From positions 62,001-126,000 of the forward strand of contig NZ_LJPW01000146.1 of assembly GCF_001400735.1 (NCBI RefSeq): a stretch of 64,000 nucleotides of DNA, written 5' to 3'. The notes under the pieces were generated by a model. It was not told the DNA's origin, ran no database searches, and saw only the letters and a program-made list of their open reading frames with translations. The first letter of the stretch is position 1. Every line of letters begins with the position of its first letter. Shown one piece after another: positions 26,633-37,140 of the stretch. The translations under genes and the position numbers were made by a program. Source of the stretch: Pseudomonas caricapapayae. Lineage in GTDB: Bacteria; Pseudomonadota; Gammaproteobacteria; Pseudomonadales; Pseudomonadaceae.

Positions 26633-27937
26633 TCAGGACGGGTTATCCAGACTGAACTGATCGGCCAGTTCATCGTACGCGAACAGCTCGGCGTAGCGCC
26701 CCCATTGTGTGACGACATTCAGGGTCTGCATGGCATCGCTTTCGGACATGAAGTCTTCCAGTTGGTCGCGAAATCGCCGCGCCGGGGCTGTGTGCGTGGG
26801 GCGATCATCCAGCACCCGCCGAATGTGCGCCACCAGCGGCACGAAGCTCAACAGGTGTTGGGCAAACAGTTGCTTGCGTTCATCCACATCCGCCAGCGCA
26901 TAGCGATTTGCGGCAGGCAGCAGGCGAATGTCACCGCCCTTCAGTTCAGCGAAGCGCAACAGTTGCAGAACCTCGGCAATCGGGAACAGCTCGTCCGCAT
27001 TGTAGTGAAGTGCACTGGCCAGCTCCGGCAGGTCCGCTTTGAGGCTGTAGGGCGGCGCATGAATGGCTTCGATCAGCCCTGCCAGCGCATTGGTGGACAC
27101 CTGTGGCAACACCATGCCCAGCCCGGTGCCAGGAAATACGCCCTGACGAATCTCGCCGGCATCGTTGTCCTGGGTCATCAGCACGTAGATTTCTTCCACC
27201 AGCGCGCGGAAAATCGGGTCCTGACGATTGCGCGGTTGGGGCAGATCGACCTTGATCTCACTGATCACCCGGCCCGGATTGGAGGAGAACAGCAGGATCC
27301 GATCGCACATCAGCACCGCCTCGGCAATGTTGTGCGTCACCATCAGGATCGACTTGATGGGCATGCGCCCTTCGCTCCACATGTCCAGCAGGTCGGTGCG
27401 CAGGGTTTCAGCCGTCAGCACATCGAGTGCGGAAAAGGGTTCGTCCATCAGCAGCACATCAGGGTCGATCACCAGCGCTCGCGCCATGCCCACGCGTTGG
27501 CGCATGCCGCCGGAAAGCTCCTTGGGATAGGCGCTTTCGAAACCGTCCAGGCCAATCAGGTCGATGGCCGCCAGCGCCCTCTTGCGGCGTACCGCTGCCG
27601 GCACGCGCTGCGCCTCGAGCCCGACTTCGACGTTTTCCAGCACCGTCAGCCACGGAAACAGGGCAAAGCTCTGAAACACCATGCCCACCGACATCGCTCG
27701 CCCCTGTGCACGACGAGGAAAGCTCACCTCGCCTTCGGTGGGCGCCACCAGGCCCGCGATGGAGCGCAACAACGTGGACTTGCCCGAGCCGGAGCGGCCC
27801 AGCAGGCCGACTATTTCGTTCTCGTTGAGCTTCAGTGTCACGTCATCCAGCACCAGGCGCTCTTTGCTGCCTTTGCCGTACACATGTCGGACTTTCTGAA
27901 CATCTACCAGGCAACGCGTTTCGACAGCCATCATCAT
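26633..27937 (-). CDS. ABC transporter ATPase with C-terminal AAA-associated domain
   Basis: A 434-residue NitT/TauT-type ATPase. Walker A is GRSGSGKST (about 47-55), the signature LSGGM and Walker B VLLMDEPF follow; the core ends near 270. The extra 160 residues match the AAA-associated C-terminal domain I recall on a subset of these ATPases, whose role is unknown and may be regulatory. It lies 21 bp after the permease gene. ATG at 27937 follows a GGAGGG site. Confidence 0.88.
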   Translation of the reverse strand: MMMAVETRCLVDVQKVRHVYGKGSKERLVLDDVTLKLNENEIVGLLGRSGSGKSTLLRSIAGLVAPTEGEVSFPRRAQGRAMSVGMVFQSFALFPWLTVLENVEVGLEAQRVPAAVRRKRALAAIDLIGLDGFESAYPKELSGGMRQRVGMARALVIDPDVLLMDEPFSALDVLTAETLRTDLLDMWSEGRMPIKSILMVTHNIAEAVLMCDRILLFSSNPGRVISEIKVDLPQPRNRQDPIFRALVEEIYVLMTQDNDAGEIRQGVFPGTGLGMVLPQVSTNALAGLIEAIHAPPYSLKADLPELASALHYNADELFPIAEVLQLLRFAELKGGDIRLLPAANRYALADVDERKQLFAQHLLSFVPLVAHIRRVLDDRPTHTAPARRFRDQLEDFMSESDAMQTLNVVTQWGRYAELFAYDELADQFSLDNPS

Positions 27938-27958
27938 GGCGCCCTCCCTTACAAAAAT

Positions 27959-29713
27959 TCACACAAGACTCAGGCGGCGCTCGGCAAACCCGTACAGCGG
28001 ACGCCACAGCAACCGGTTGAACCCGATCACGAAGACCGACATGACGACAATGCCCAACGCGACGCGTGGAAAGTCTCCCGCCTGGGTCGCGTTGGCGATG
28101 TAAGCACCGAGCCCCGCCGCTTCCAGGTGCTGATCGCCCCAGGACACCGCTTCGGCGACAATGCTGGCGTTCCACGAACCACCCGATGCAGTCAGCGCTC
28201 CGGTGACGTAGTAAGGGAACACGCCCGGCAAGGCCACTCGCCGCCACCACTGCCAGCCGCGCATGTTGAACATGGTCGCCGCTTCGCGCAGATCGGTAGG
28301 CAAGGCGCTTGCCCCGGCGATCACGTTGAACAGGATGTACCACTGTGTGCCGAGCACCATCAACGGCGAGAGCCAGACGTCCGGGTTCAGGTGCAGACCG
28401 ACAATCGCGATCACGGCAAAAGGGAACAGCACGTTGGCGGGAAAGGCTGCCATGAACTGCGCGATGGGCTGCAACCGCTCGGCCCAGACCGGACGCAAGC
28501 CGATCCATACACCGACAGGCACCCAGATCAGGCTTGCGATGACGATCAATACGATCACCCGTACCATCGTGGCCAGCCCCAGACCCAACGCAGTGGCCAG
28601 ATCGCTCAGGCCCAGCGATGTCTCGATGAACCTGAACAGGTAGACACTCCCGGCCAGGCAGGCGGCCATGACCAGCCCCAGCCACAGACAGTCGAGCAAC
28701 CGGACAACGCCAGGCGAGAGCTTTACGTTCCAGAGCCGGGATGCCACGCGCCAGTCGATCAGCATCAGGCATTTCCACGGCGCAGCCAGGATCGAACCGA
28801 GCATGGGCGCCACTCGGGAACGGCCCAGCAGGCTGTACATCCAGGAGCGCGGACGCTTGGACGAGGCGGTTTGCTCGAAGCGGAACTTGTCCGCCCACGC
28901 CACGATAGGCCTGAACAGCAGTTGGTCATAGGCCAGAATCACCAGCGCCATTGCGCCCACCGCCCAGGCAATCGCGCCAAGGTTTTTCTGCTCGATGGCC
29001 AGCGCCAGCCATGACCCGATGCCAGGCAGATTGACCGTGGTATCACCCACTGAAATAGCTTCGCAGGCGACCACGAAAAACCAGCCGCCGGACATCGACA
29101 TCATCATGTTCCATACCAGCCCCGGTATGGCGAACGGCAACTCAAGGCGGGTAAAACGCAGCACTGGGGACAGCCCGAACTGGCGTGTGACTTCATTCAG
29201 GTCGCTTGGCACGGTGCGCATTGACTGATAGAAACTGAACGCGAGATTCCATGCCTGGCTGGTGAAGATGGCAAAAATAGCTGCGCATTCAACGCCCATC
29301 TGCCGACCGGGAAACAGCCCCATGAAGAACGTCACTGTGAACGTCAGAAACCCCAGTACCGGAACCGACTGAAGAATATCCAGCGCCGGGATAATCACGT
29401 GTTCGGCCTTGCGACTTTTTGCCGCCAGGGTGGCCACGACAAACGTGAAGATCAGGGAGGCCGCCAGTGCGATGAACATGCGCAGTGTGGTGCGCAATGC
29501 ATACTCGGGCAGGCGCGCCGGGTCCAGGCTCATCGGGCTTGAGTTCAACGCGGCAAGTGGCTGCATCATCTGGCTTGTGCCATACAGCACCAGTGCAATA
29601 AACACGGCAATAATGACCAGGCAGAGGCCATCGGCCCAGTACGGAGTGCGCGCGCCGGGTTTTACAAAACGGGGCGTGCGCAGGCTTTTACCGAATTCAA
29701 ATATAGAATGCAT
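27959..29713 (-). CDS. Fused double ABC permease
   Basis: A 584-residue protein with two BPD_transp_1 permease domains in one chain (about 80-275 and 385-575), each with an EAA-like cytoplasmic loop (around DLNEVTRQFG and DLREAATMFN). It pairs with the next ATPase to form a complete transmembrane importer. No substrate-binding protein gene is next to it, so the substrate cannot be named; nitrate/sulfonate-type transporters are the nearest general class. It heads a four-gene unit with ATPase, kinase and regulator. Confidence 0.87.
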   Translation of the reverse strand: MHSIFEFGKSLRTPRFVKPGARTPYWADGLCLVIIAVFIALVLYGTSQMMQPLAALNSSPMSLDPARLPEYALRTTLRMFIALAASLIFTFVVATLAAKSRKAEHVIIPALDILQSVPVLGFLTFTVTFFMGLFPGRQMGVECAAIFAIFTSQAWNLAFSFYQSMRTVPSDLNEVTRQFGLSPVLRFTRLELPFAIPGLVWNMMMSMSGGWFFVVACEAISVGDTTVNLPGIGSWLALAIEQKNLGAIAWAVGAMALVILAYDQLLFRPIVAWADKFRFEQTASSKRPRSWMYSLLGRSRVAPMLGSILAAPWKCLMLIDWRVASRLWNVKLSPGVVRLLDCLWLGLVMAACLAGSVYLFRFIETSLGLSDLATALGLGLATMVRVIVLIVIASLIWVPVGVWIGLRPVWAERLQPIAQFMAAFPANVLFPFAVIAIVGLHLNPDVWLSPLMVLGTQWYILFNVIAGASALPTDLREAATMFNMRGWQWWRRVALPGVFPYYVTGALTASGGSWNASIVAEAVSWGDQHLEAAGLGAYIANATQAGDFPRVALGIVVMSVFVIGFNRLLWRPLYGFAERRLSLV

Positions 29714-30089
29714 TGCTCACCTCGCATCGGCTGTGCAGGCGCAGACACGCCGGCTCTATGAGCAGACGGGCTGTCAGCGATTAGACATAAAAGGCATTAA
29801 TGGCTGCCGGATAATGAGGTAAAGCTTATCGAGGTTTGAACAATAGATATAACCTGCAAAAGTAGGTCATGTTTATCTGTCAGTATGGGTTATATATACC
29901 AACGTATAGTGCGCTGACGCTCCTGCCCATCGTGTGATGAACGATCACCTCAACTGATTAAGTTATCGTGCGACTTTGAATGCGCGGCGCAGAGCGTCAC
30001 GCAAGGCATTCCGACGCTGGCGCGTGCGCAACGATAATCTCAACTGCTTCAACTATCGTGCGGCGCTCCGCGTCGGCATGCAGCCCTCA
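29714..30089. repeat. Gap with family 1 repeat
   Basis: The first part is A+T-rich and is probably the permease promoter region. From about 29986 to 30085 there is a family 1 repeat copy: the direct unit (CAGAGCGTCACGCAAGGCAT) followed by the inverted unit (TATCGTGCGGCGCTCCGCGT). No gene is seen. Confidence 0.55.
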
Positions 30090-32012
30090 TTACACCCGAA
30101 AGTGGCTGACCATCATCTGCAACTGGCCTCCCAGACGTGCCAGCTCAACGCTGGAGGCTGCGGTTTCTTCGCTGGCTTCGGCGGTCTGTTCGGATACATC
30201 GCGAACGTTGACGATACTGCGGCTGATTTCGTCGGCCACCGAGCTTTGTTGCTCTGCAGCGGCGGCAATCTGCTGGTTCATCGCTTGAATGTTCGACACA
30301 GTCCGGGTGATGCTTTCCAGTGACGTCCCGGCCCTGCGCGTCAGCTCGACGCTGCTGTCAGTCAGCGTGCGACTGCCCAGCATGATGCCCGACACCTGAC
30401 GAGTGCCGTTCTGCAATGCAGCGACCAGGCCCTCGATTTCTTCGGTGGACTGCTGGGTTCGTTGTGCCAGACCACGAACCTCGTCGGCCACCACGGCAAA
30501 ACCGCGACCGGCTTCCCCGGCACGCGCAGCCTCAATGGCCGCGTTGAGTGCCAGCAGATTGGTCTGCTCGGCGACGGCCTTGATCACATCCATGACCTTG
30601 CCGATCTTGTCGCTTTCCTGCTCCAGCACGTTCATCGCGTCGGATGAGCGCACCACCTCGGCGGCCAGCCTCTCGATCTGCTGGATGGCTTTGCCTACGA
30701 CCTTGTCGCCTTCACGGGCCTGGTTGTCGGCATCGGAAGCGGCAACCGAAGCCTGCTCGGCGTTGCGCGCTACCTCATGCACTGTGGCTGACATTTCATG
30801 CATGGCAGTCGCCACCTGATCAGTCTCGACCTTCTGACTGTTGACGCCCGCGCTGGTCTGCTCGGTGACCGCCGACAGTTCTTCGGCAGCGCTGGCAATC
30901 TGCGTAACGCCGTCGCGAATACCGGAAATCAGCTCGCGCAAGGTTGCGCCCATGCGCTGGATGCCCTGCTGCAATACGCCCAGTTCGTCACGCCGGGTGA
31001 CTGCCTGCGTATGAGTCAGGTCGCCAGCGGCGATACGTTCCACAATGGCCAGCGTGTCGTGCAACGGTCGGGTGATCTGACGGGTAATGACGATGGCTGC
31101 AAGAATGCCCAGCAACATGACCAACAACACGCAACCGATCTGCAGATTACGCGCCTGAGCGGTATCTTCCTTGCCCATCTGCATCTGAATGCCGTACAGC
31201 TCTTCGCCCAGCTTGACGATGGCGGCGCCCTGGGAGGTCAGGTCCTTGCGCACGCTGGCAGCCGTCTGAGTGGTAGCCTTGAACGCGTCGACCGAACTGC
31301 GGTAATTGCGCAGAGCGGTTTCAAACTGGGTAATCTGATCGCGACTGGCAGCGCCAAACGTGGTTTTAAGTGCGTCCAGATGACTGATCGCTGCATCAAG
31401 CTGCTGGAAGGCGGCGGCCTCTGCCTTGTCATTCGGATTGCCGGTATAACCCCGTACCTCGTAGCGAACCAGAATAAGGTCTTGCCTGGCGGTAGCCGCC
31501 ACTCGGGCTTGATCGAAACGCGCCGGGTCAGAAGGATCCATCTGCATGACAGCATCGTTCAATGAGTCGACAGCCCGCATGGCGAGCATGGCATTGGTGG
31601 TCATCTCGCTACGCACTCTGGCTCCGGCCTGGTACGCAGCACGCATGCTGTTCAAGGACATTTCATAGTTGCGAGTGACGTCGGCGAGCTCACGCAGAGG
31701 CTTCAGGTTGACCGGATTGTTGAAGCTGATGAGCAGTGATTGCTGCTGGGCTTTGAAGACATCCAGTTTGCTCTGCATATTTTGTGCGGCGGTTTCATCG
31801 CCGTCAGTCAGCATGTATTGCAGGCGCGCGATCCGCAGGTTGGTGAGATTGTCACTCAGCTCAGTGATATCGCCGATTCGGTCAGTGCGATTGATGAGTT
31901 TATCGAGGCTGGTCCAGCCGACGAGTGCGAGGATGGCAGTGAAGAAGAGAACGATCCCAAAGCCCAATGCCAACTTCATGTTGACGCTGATGTTCGCAAA
32001 ACTGCTGTTCAT
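30090..32012 (-). CDS. Methyl-accepting chemotaxis protein
   Basis: A 640-residue chemoreceptor: membrane helix 1 (about 11-31), a periplasmic four-helix-bundle ligand domain (about 32-285), membrane helix 2 (about 290-312), HAMP, and a cytoplasmic signalling domain whose hairpin tip is around [21 protein letters not shown]. It binds CheA/CheW and signals to flagella. The ATG at 32012 has an AGGAGA site 8 bp upstream. Ligand unknown. The gene downstream of its promoter on the other side is a second chemoreceptor on the same strand. Confidence 0.9.
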   Translation of the reverse strand: MNSSFANISVNMKLALGFGIVLFFTAILALVGWTSLDKLINRTDRIGDITELSDNLTNLRIARLQYMLTDGDETAAQNMQSKLDVFKAQQQSLLISFNNPVNLKPLRELADVTRNYEMSLNSMRAAYQAGARVRSEMTTNAMLAMRAVDSLNDAVMQMDPSDPARFDQARVAATARQDLILVRYEVRGYTGNPNDKAEAAAFQQLDAAISHLDALKTTFGAASRDQITQFETALRNYRSSVDAFKATTQTAASVRKDLTSQGAAIVKLGEELYGIQMQMGKEDTAQARNLQIGCVLLVMLLGILAAIVITRQITRPLHDTLAIVERIAAGDLTHTQAVTRRDELGVLQQGIQRMGATLRELISGIRDGVTQIASAAEELSAVTEQTSAGVNSQKVETDQVATAMHEMSATVHEVARNAEQASVAASDADNQAREGDKVVGKAIQQIERLAAEVVRSSDAMNVLEQESDKIGKVMDVIKAVAEQTNLLALNAAIEAARAGEAGRGFAVVADEVRGLAQRTQQSTEEIEGLVAALQNGTRQVSGIMLGSRTLTDSSVELTRRAGTSLESITRTVSNIQAMNQQIAAAAEQQSSVADEISRSIVNVRDVSEQTAEASEETAASSVELARLGGQLQMMVSHFRV

Positions 32013-32123
32013 AAAATCTCCTGAATATGCTTTTTGTGCGCAACGAAAGAGCTGAAGATTTGTTTTTATGGACAGCAAACCCGCGCGCCAGAGCTATCGG
32101 CCGCAGAAGAGCAAAACTTGATC

Positions 32124-32156
32124 AAAAAAAGGCAATCAGCGCCCGGGCGCTGACTG
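32124..32156 (-). terminator. Rho-independent terminator of the second MCP
   Basis: On the minus strand, the G+C palindrome CAGCGCCCGGGCGCTG is followed by ATTGCC and seven T. It lies 40 bp after the stop of the receptor gene at 32197. Confidence 0.75.
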
Positions 32157-32196
32157 AAGAAGGGTGAACCGGGAGGCTGCAAGCCCCCCGATCCGG

Positions 32197-34227
32197 TCAG
32201 GCAACCAGCTTGAAACGCGCTACGACATTGCGCATGTCGGTAGCGACCCGTGCCAACTCTTCGGCAGTGACCGCGTTGTTGTCGATGCCCAGCATCAACG
32301 TCCCGGAGCTGTTGCGAATCTCCATGACATTACGGTTAATGTCCTCGGACACCGCATGCTGTTGCACCGCAGCGCTGGCAATCTGAGTATTCATCTCGAC
32401 AATACGCTCGACGCCCTGGCTGATACTCGACAGGCTGCCGGAGGCGTCACTCGCGGCACTGATGCACGCTTGAGCCTTTTGCTGGCCAGCCTGCATTTGC
32501 TGCACGGCAGCATCGGTAGCACTTTGCAGTTGCTGAATGATGTTGCGGATTTCTTCGGTCGACGCTTGAGTGCGCGAAGCCAGCGTGCGCACTTCATCAG
32601 CGACCACGGCAAACCCGCGTCCCTGCTCGCCCGCCCGTGCCGCTTCGATCGCGGCGTTAAGAGCCAGCAGGTTGGTCTGATCGGCAATCGTACTGATGAC
32701 CTGAATGACGCCACCAATCGACTGGCTGTGCAGGGCCAGCGCCTGGACTTTCTGGGCACTGACCTCCACTTCTTCCGCCAGGGCCTGAATGGTCGAGTGG
32801 GCCTGATGCATGATGCGCAGCCCGTTACGCGACGCCGTGTTCGCTTCATCGGCAGCCAGCGCGGCGCCCTCGGTGTTCTGCGCCACATCGGCCACGCTTG
32901 TGGTCATCTCGTTGATAGCGGTCGCCACTTGCTCGGTTTCAGCTTGCTGCGCGTTCATCGACTGCTTGGCCAGGCCGATGGATGTGCCCAGCCGGGCAGC
33001 CACATCAGAAAGCTCGTAGGAAGTGCGGTCCATGTGCGAGATGGAACTGGCAAATGCTTCCGCCATCAGGTTCAGGCCGTTGGCGATATCCGCCACTTCA
33101 TCCTTGCTGCTGACCTGTACGCGGGCGCTCAGATCACCTTCTGCCAAGCGGCGAGTGACGCCCAGCAGGCCGTCGATGGTCAGGCGCAGAGCGCGGTAGA
33201 TACTGAAGAACGCATAGAGCAGCAATAAACCCATGATTACGCACATGGCGATGACGACCTCGCGTTGCAGCAGAAGCGCGTCGTAACGCGCATCCAGTTC
33301 CTGCTGAAGCGCAGCCTGTATCTCGTCCTGAGCCTTGTAAAGACCCGCTACCACGACATTACCGCGAGCACTTAACGCCTGTCCCTGCTGTGCAGAGAAC
33401 TCTGTACCCCTGACGTACGCATACATGTCGTTGCGAAAGCTGTCCATTGCCGAAGTTGCCGTAGCGATAGGGTCGCCAATGCGTGCAGCAAGCTCTGGAG
33501 CACGGCGCTTGAGCAGTCGAATGCTTTGCTCCAGCTCCGCGCGAAATTGCAGCTCGATCTTCAGCAGGCTTTCGAGCGAACCGCGCATGGGTACGCTAAG
33601 CCCCTGACCGGTACTCAAGCCCGCCGTGATACCGCGGATCTGGCCGGCCACGTTGATTTCTCTGGGCATGCGGATGGTGCTCAGGTCGATCAGAAACAGT
33701 GAGGCGTAATCCTCGTCCAGCACCATGCCCGAGGTAGCCGAGACGTAATAGATAAAGTTGAGTGTCTGGGCCAGCTGTTCATTCCACTGGGCAAACACCT
33801 CATCTTGCGAAAGGCCGGGCTTGACGCTTTCCATCAGAGAACGGGCGCCTTCACGAAGACGCTGCACACGATTCTCCGTTTCCAGCACACGTCCCTGGCG
33901 AGCATCCATGTCCGCGAGGTTATTGAGAGCAGTCTCAAGCTGAGTGCGATTGCTGGCCAGATCCTGAGCGGCAGACGCATCACCGGCGAGCAAACGGTTG
34001 GTTGTCGCACGTTGCAGCATGGAGAGTCGCAGAACCGGCGTCATGACATGCAGGTATTCACGACCGATACGTTCTTGCGCAACGGTGTCGATACTCGCAT
34101 TCAGGCTGTTGAAGACGCGAAGGCCCAGAACGATCAGCGGGATGACAATAATGATGGCTAAAACGGCAAACTTGGCAGGGAACCGCAGGCGATTGGTAAG
34201 GTAAATACCAGGCGAAAGGATGTTCAT
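32197..34227 (-). CDS. Methyl-accepting chemotaxis protein, large sensor domain
   Basis: A 676-residue chemoreceptor. A membrane helix (about 18-38), a long mostly helical periplasmic region (about 40-325) likely of a nitrate/nitrite-sensing or double four-helix type, a second helix (about 328-348), HAMP (about 350-400) and the signalling domain with tip [21 protein letters not shown]. It differs from its neighbour mainly in the ligand domain, so the two probably sense different compounds. Separate terminators suggest separate transcripts. Confidence 0.9.
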   Translation of the reverse strand: MNILSPGIYLTNRLRFPAKFAVLAIIIVIPLIVLGLRVFNSLNASIDTVAQERIGREYLHVMTPVLRLSMLQRATTNRLLAGDASAAQDLASNRTQLETALNNLADMDARQGRVLETENRVQRLREGARSLMESVKPGLSQDEVFAQWNEQLAQTLNFIYYVSATSGMVLDEDYASLFLIDLSTIRMPREINVAGQIRGITAGLSTGQGLSVPMRGSLESLLKIELQFRAELEQSIRLLKRRAPELAARIGDPIATATSAMDSFRNDMYAYVRGTEFSAQQGQALSARGNVVVAGLYKAQDEIQAALQQELDARYDALLLQREVVIAMCVIMGLLLLYAFFSIYRALRLTIDGLLGVTRRLAEGDLSARVQVSSKDEVADIANGLNLMAEAFASSISHMDRTSYELSDVAARLGTSIGLAKQSMNAQQAETEQVATAINEMTTSVADVAQNTEGAALAADEANTASRNGLRIMHQAHSTIQALAEEVEVSAQKVQALALHSQSIGGVIQVISTIADQTNLLALNAAIEAARAGEQGRGFAVVADEVRTLASRTQASTEEIRNIIQQLQSATDAAVQQMQAGQQKAQACISAASDASGSLSSISQGVERIVEMNTQIASAAVQQHAVSEDINRNVMEIRNSSGTLMLGIDNNAVTAEELARVATDMRNVVARFKLVA

Positions 34228-34651
34228 AGTGTTCTCTTTTTAATTAGAGTGCCCGATCCGGCTGAAAAATCTCCTTTCTTTGCATCACGGCAGGTGCAAG
34301 GTCAGTTATGCGACGTTGAAGGACTTCATCCATCCAAGTGAAGGCATAGTGACATCATCTCAGAGCGATGCCCCATCGAGAAGTTCAATGGGGGCCATAG
34401 CCTGACACCGGACTATCGGCAAGGCCACGTGGAACGTGAGGTTGTGGGGTTGGCAAGTGACAGGCGGAAGCGACGCGGGGGGCTATGAAGCCAGTGGTGA
34501 GTAATGATCCAGATGAGGGGGTTTCAGACCAATTCGGGGGGAAAGACCTCTGTCCGGCCGATCTGCCGATCGCAGAATTTTCAGCGCATACACCGTCGCG
34601 CGTCATCGTGACGCACGACGGTGAGAGCCGTATTGAGGTGAACGAGGACTT
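34228..34651. other. 424-bp gap, no gene seen
   Basis: Upstream region of the chemoreceptor plus unexplained sequence. CCACGTGGAAC at 34425-34435 resembles half of parS. A short plus-strand frame (34485-34700) overlaps the next gene antisense and is not convincing. Confidence 0.4.
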
Positions 34652-34876
34652 TCAAGCCTGCGTCCACTCCACGTTCGACAACCCGAGCTTTTCAGCCTGA
34701 GGCTTGCTCAATTTGGGGACCGGGTCGGAGCGGTATTTGGGAATTGCACCGAATCCCGCATCCACCGACGCCCAATGCCAGGCTTCTTTATTGTCCATGA
34801 CAACCGCTCTTATGTAGAACGTCTTGTAACTGCCATGCAGCAGGTAATCGATACGGTAGTGTTTTTCATCAGCCAT
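34652..34876 (-). CDS. Small conserved protein (DUF6555-like)
   Basis: A 74-residue soluble protein beginning MADEKHYRIDYLLHG, with Trp- and Asp-rich middle. It resembles small Pseudomonas proteins grouped as DUF6555, as I recall them; function unknown. The ATG at 34876 has an AGGAG site. A frame extending upstream to 34921 lacks such a site. Confidence 0.7.
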   Translation of the reverse strand: MADEKHYRIDYLLHGSYKTFYIRAVVMDNKEAWHWASVDAGFGAIPKYRSDPVPKLSKPQAEKLGLSNVEWTQA

Positions 34877-35303
34877 TGTGTTGCTCCTGCTTTGTCGACT
34901 CGCAAAACAGATCGCAGCCATTTCAAAAAATTCAAAATATTAATGCCGTCATGTAAATGATATCATATAGCCATATCATGGCGCGCTTTTATACCTGAAC
35001 CCCACGGTCTGCTTAATGATAGAGTTTGTTTATAACTGAACTTTTTCAGTGTTTTTCCGCTGTAATTACTGGCCAGCCTCTGGCCATTGATAATAGGCGC
35101 GCTAACTAATTTTAATCGATACACGGCGAGGTTAAGGGAATAATAAAATTCTATTGAACCGGACGTTTAACGCCGCCCGTCCCCTTTAAAAAAGTTAGTC
35201 GTAACGATGCACTGCCTCAGTCTCTCATACCCTGTGACTGCGTTGAATGAAGCCCATCCAAATGGGTTGACGCTTACCAAGAGACCACGCCTGAGGACAC
35301 GAC
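34877..35303. promoter_or_regulatory. A+T-rich leader of the catalase gene
   Basis: A 427-bp gap, clearly richer in A+T than its surroundings. ATGATAT (34957-34963) and ATATCAT (34973-34979) form an inverted repeat that could be an operator for either divergent gene. No coding frame is supported. Confidence 0.4.
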
Positions 35304-36185
35304 ATGTTTATTCATAACAAGCGACTTCAATATACCGTCCGGGTAGCGCGACCCAACCCTGGACTGACCAACCTTCTACTCGAACAGTTCGGCGGAGCCC
35401 AAGGCGAGTTGGCCGCAGCAGGACGTTATTTCACTCAAGGGTTGAGCGAAGAAGATCCAGGTCGCAAGGACCTGCTGATGGATATCGCCACCGAAGAGCT
35501 GAGCCACCTCGAAATAGTCGGCTCGATCATCGTCATGCTCAATAAAGGTGCCAAAGGCCAGCTCGCTGAAGGCATTGAAAAGGAAGGCGAGCTCTACCGC
35601 GCCATCAACGGCAATGGCAACGACTCACATATCACCAGCCTGCTGTACGGGGCCGGTGCCCCGTTGACCAACTCTGCCGGTGTACCGTTCACGGCGGCAT
35701 ATATCGATACCATTGGCGAGCCCACTGCTGACTTCCGCTCCAATATTGCGGCGGAATCCAGAGCCAAGATCGTTTATGAGCGCTTGATGAACGTCACGGA
35801 TGATCCAGGCGTGAAAGAAGCGCTGGGCTTTCTGATGACACGGGAGATCGCTCACCAATTGTCGTTCGAAAAAGCCCTGCACGCCATCCAGCCCAACTTC
35901 CCCCAGGGCAAATTGCCCGGCATGCCGGAATTCACCAACACGTACTTCAACATGTCCGGCGAACCCAATGTACGCGGTCCGTGGAACCAGGGCGGTGACT
36001 GGAAGTATGTGGAATCACCACAACCGGCAGTCGACGGTGGTGATGGCAGTGCATCCGTCACGCTGGATGCCAAAGATGCCGAGGTGCTGGAAATGATGAA
36101 GGAGCGGACCCAGTCCGATCCAAGCGCAAACCCGATTACCGGGGCGGATATGGGCTCAGGCTTCGTACAGGGCAAAGACGCCTGA
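35304..36185 (+). CDS. katN: Manganese catalase
   Basis: A non-haem, di-manganese catalase that breaks hydrogen peroxide into water and oxygen. It has 293 residues, with a ferritin-like bundle (about 15-200) carrying the metal-ligand glutamates and histidines (EEDPGRKDLL, DIATEELSHLE and REIAHQLSFEKAL) and a proline-rich C-terminal tail with LPGMPEF. The family usually protects cells in stationary phase or under stress. A small gene follows 38 bp downstream on the same strand. Confidence 0.9.
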   Translation: MFIHNKRLQYTVRVARPNPGLTNLLLEQFGGAQGELAAAGRYFTQGLSEEDPGRKDLLMDIATEELSHLEIVGSIIVMLNKGAKGQLAEGIEKEGELYRAINGNGNDSHITSLLYGAGAPLTNSAGVPFTAAYIDTIGEPTADFRSNIAAESRAKIVYERLMNVTDDPGVKEALGFLMTREIAHQLSFEKALHAIQPNFPQGKLPGMPEFTNTYFNMSGEPNVRGPWNQGGDWKYVESPQPAVDGGDGSASVTLDAKDAEVLEMMKERTQSDPSANPITGADMGSGFVQGKDA

Positions 36186-36223
36186 CACGGGTTCAAGACT
36201 GTCTCGTCAAGGAGAATGGAATC

Positions 36224-36421
36224 ATGAAAAAACTTCGCTCCCGAAAACCTCGATCGTCTTCGGTCGAGTTCGATACGGCGTTGACAGACACCGTATTCGT
36301 AAACGGGCTTCGCTCTTTCGAAGCCCAGGCGCTGCTTGCACGTCGTGGCTTTCAAGTGGTGATGGCCGCCAGAGTCTTCGGGGTTGGAACATTGCTGGAC
36401 AACAACTTGCCGACACGCTGA
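36224..36421 (+). CDS. Small basic hypothetical protein
   Basis: A 65-residue protein that starts with a basic stretch (MKKLRSRKPRSS). A strong ribosome binding site (AAGGAGA) precedes the ATG, and it follows katN by 38 bp, so it is probably co-transcribed. No family recognised. Confidence 0.55.
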   Translation: MKKLRSRKPRSSSVEFDTALTDTVFVNGLRSFEAQALLARRGFQVVMAARVFGVGTLLDNNLPTR

Positions 36422-36519
36422 TGGCTTGATCATCACTGCAGCGATGCAATCCCTATGATCCGCAGGCGGGCCTGAGACAAGCCTGTCAGCGGATTTTTTG
36501 ATTGAAAGACCGAAACGGC

Positions 36520-37140
36520 CTATTCACGAACGTTTGGCTCCTCTGTTATCAACAGAACATCCAGAATCCGCGCCAGGCACTGTTCAATCGAGAGGTGCCG
36601 TGTGTCGAGCTGCAACGCGGGATTGACGGGCGGCTCATAAGGCGCACTGATGCCGGTGAAGTCTTTCAACTCCCCCGCCACCGCCCGGCGATAAAGCCCT
36701 TTGGGATCACGCTGAATGCAGGTTTCCAGGGGGGTGCTGACAAACACCTCAATGAAACGTTCGTGACCGATGATAGCGCGGGCGGCTTCCCGGTCCGCCT
36801 CATAGGGCGAAATGAATGATGAGATAACGACCAACCCTGCGTCATTCATCAACCGGGCGACTTCAGCGATACGTCTGATGTTCTCCGAACGATCGGCGGC
36901 AGAGAAACCCAGGTCCCGGCATAAACCCTGACGCAGGTTGTCGCCATCCAGGGTATACGCAAGTTTGCCAAGGTCCATCAGCGCGCGCTCCAGTGCAAAC
37001 GCAATGGTGGACTTTCCAGAACCGCTGAATCCGGTCAGCCAGATTGTTTTCGGCGCTTGCTTCAAATACTTCTCACGGTCTGTCGAAGACACTTGGCTGG
37101 TTTGCCAGACAAGATTCTTTACCTGATGTGAGTTGTCCAT
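36520..37140 (-). CDS. cysC: Adenylyl-sulfate (APS) kinase
   Basis: A 206-residue single-domain APS kinase that phosphorylates adenylyl sulfate to PAPS. It shows the P-loop GFSGSGKS (about 38-45), the DGDNLR motif (about 66-71), DLGFS and the ENIRR segment of CysC. Pseudomonads usually also carry a fused cysNC, so this is a second, free-standing copy not linked to cysD/cysN; PAPS for sulfonation rather than assimilation is possible (inference). The ATG at 37140 begins the usual N-terminus; a longer frame to 37206 is unlikely. Confidence 0.88.
   Translation of the reverse strand: MDNSHQVKNLVWQTSQVSSTDREKYLKQAPKTIWLTGFSGSGKSTIAFALERALMDLGKLAYTLDGDNLRQGLCRDLGFSAADRSENIRRIAEVARLMNDAGLVVISSFISPYEADREAARAIIGHERFIEVFVSTPLETCIQRDPKGLYRRAVAGELKDFTGISAPYEPPVNPALQLDTRHLSIEQCLARILDVLLITEEPNVRE

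Noticed and set aside
25601-29014. A plus-strand open frame of over 1100 codons
   Set aside because: It runs antisense to the regulator, kinase, ABC ATPase and permease genes, which are all well-supported. Its protein is rich in His, Gln and Arg, as expected for a codon-bias shadow in G+C-rich DNA.
34425-34435. CCACGTGGAAC, resembling parS
   Set aside because: Only one half of the palindrome is present (11 of 16 positions); the other half does not fit.
34485-34700. Plus-strand 71-codon frame
   Set aside because: It overlaps the end of a better-supported small gene on the other strand and has no clear ribosome binding site.
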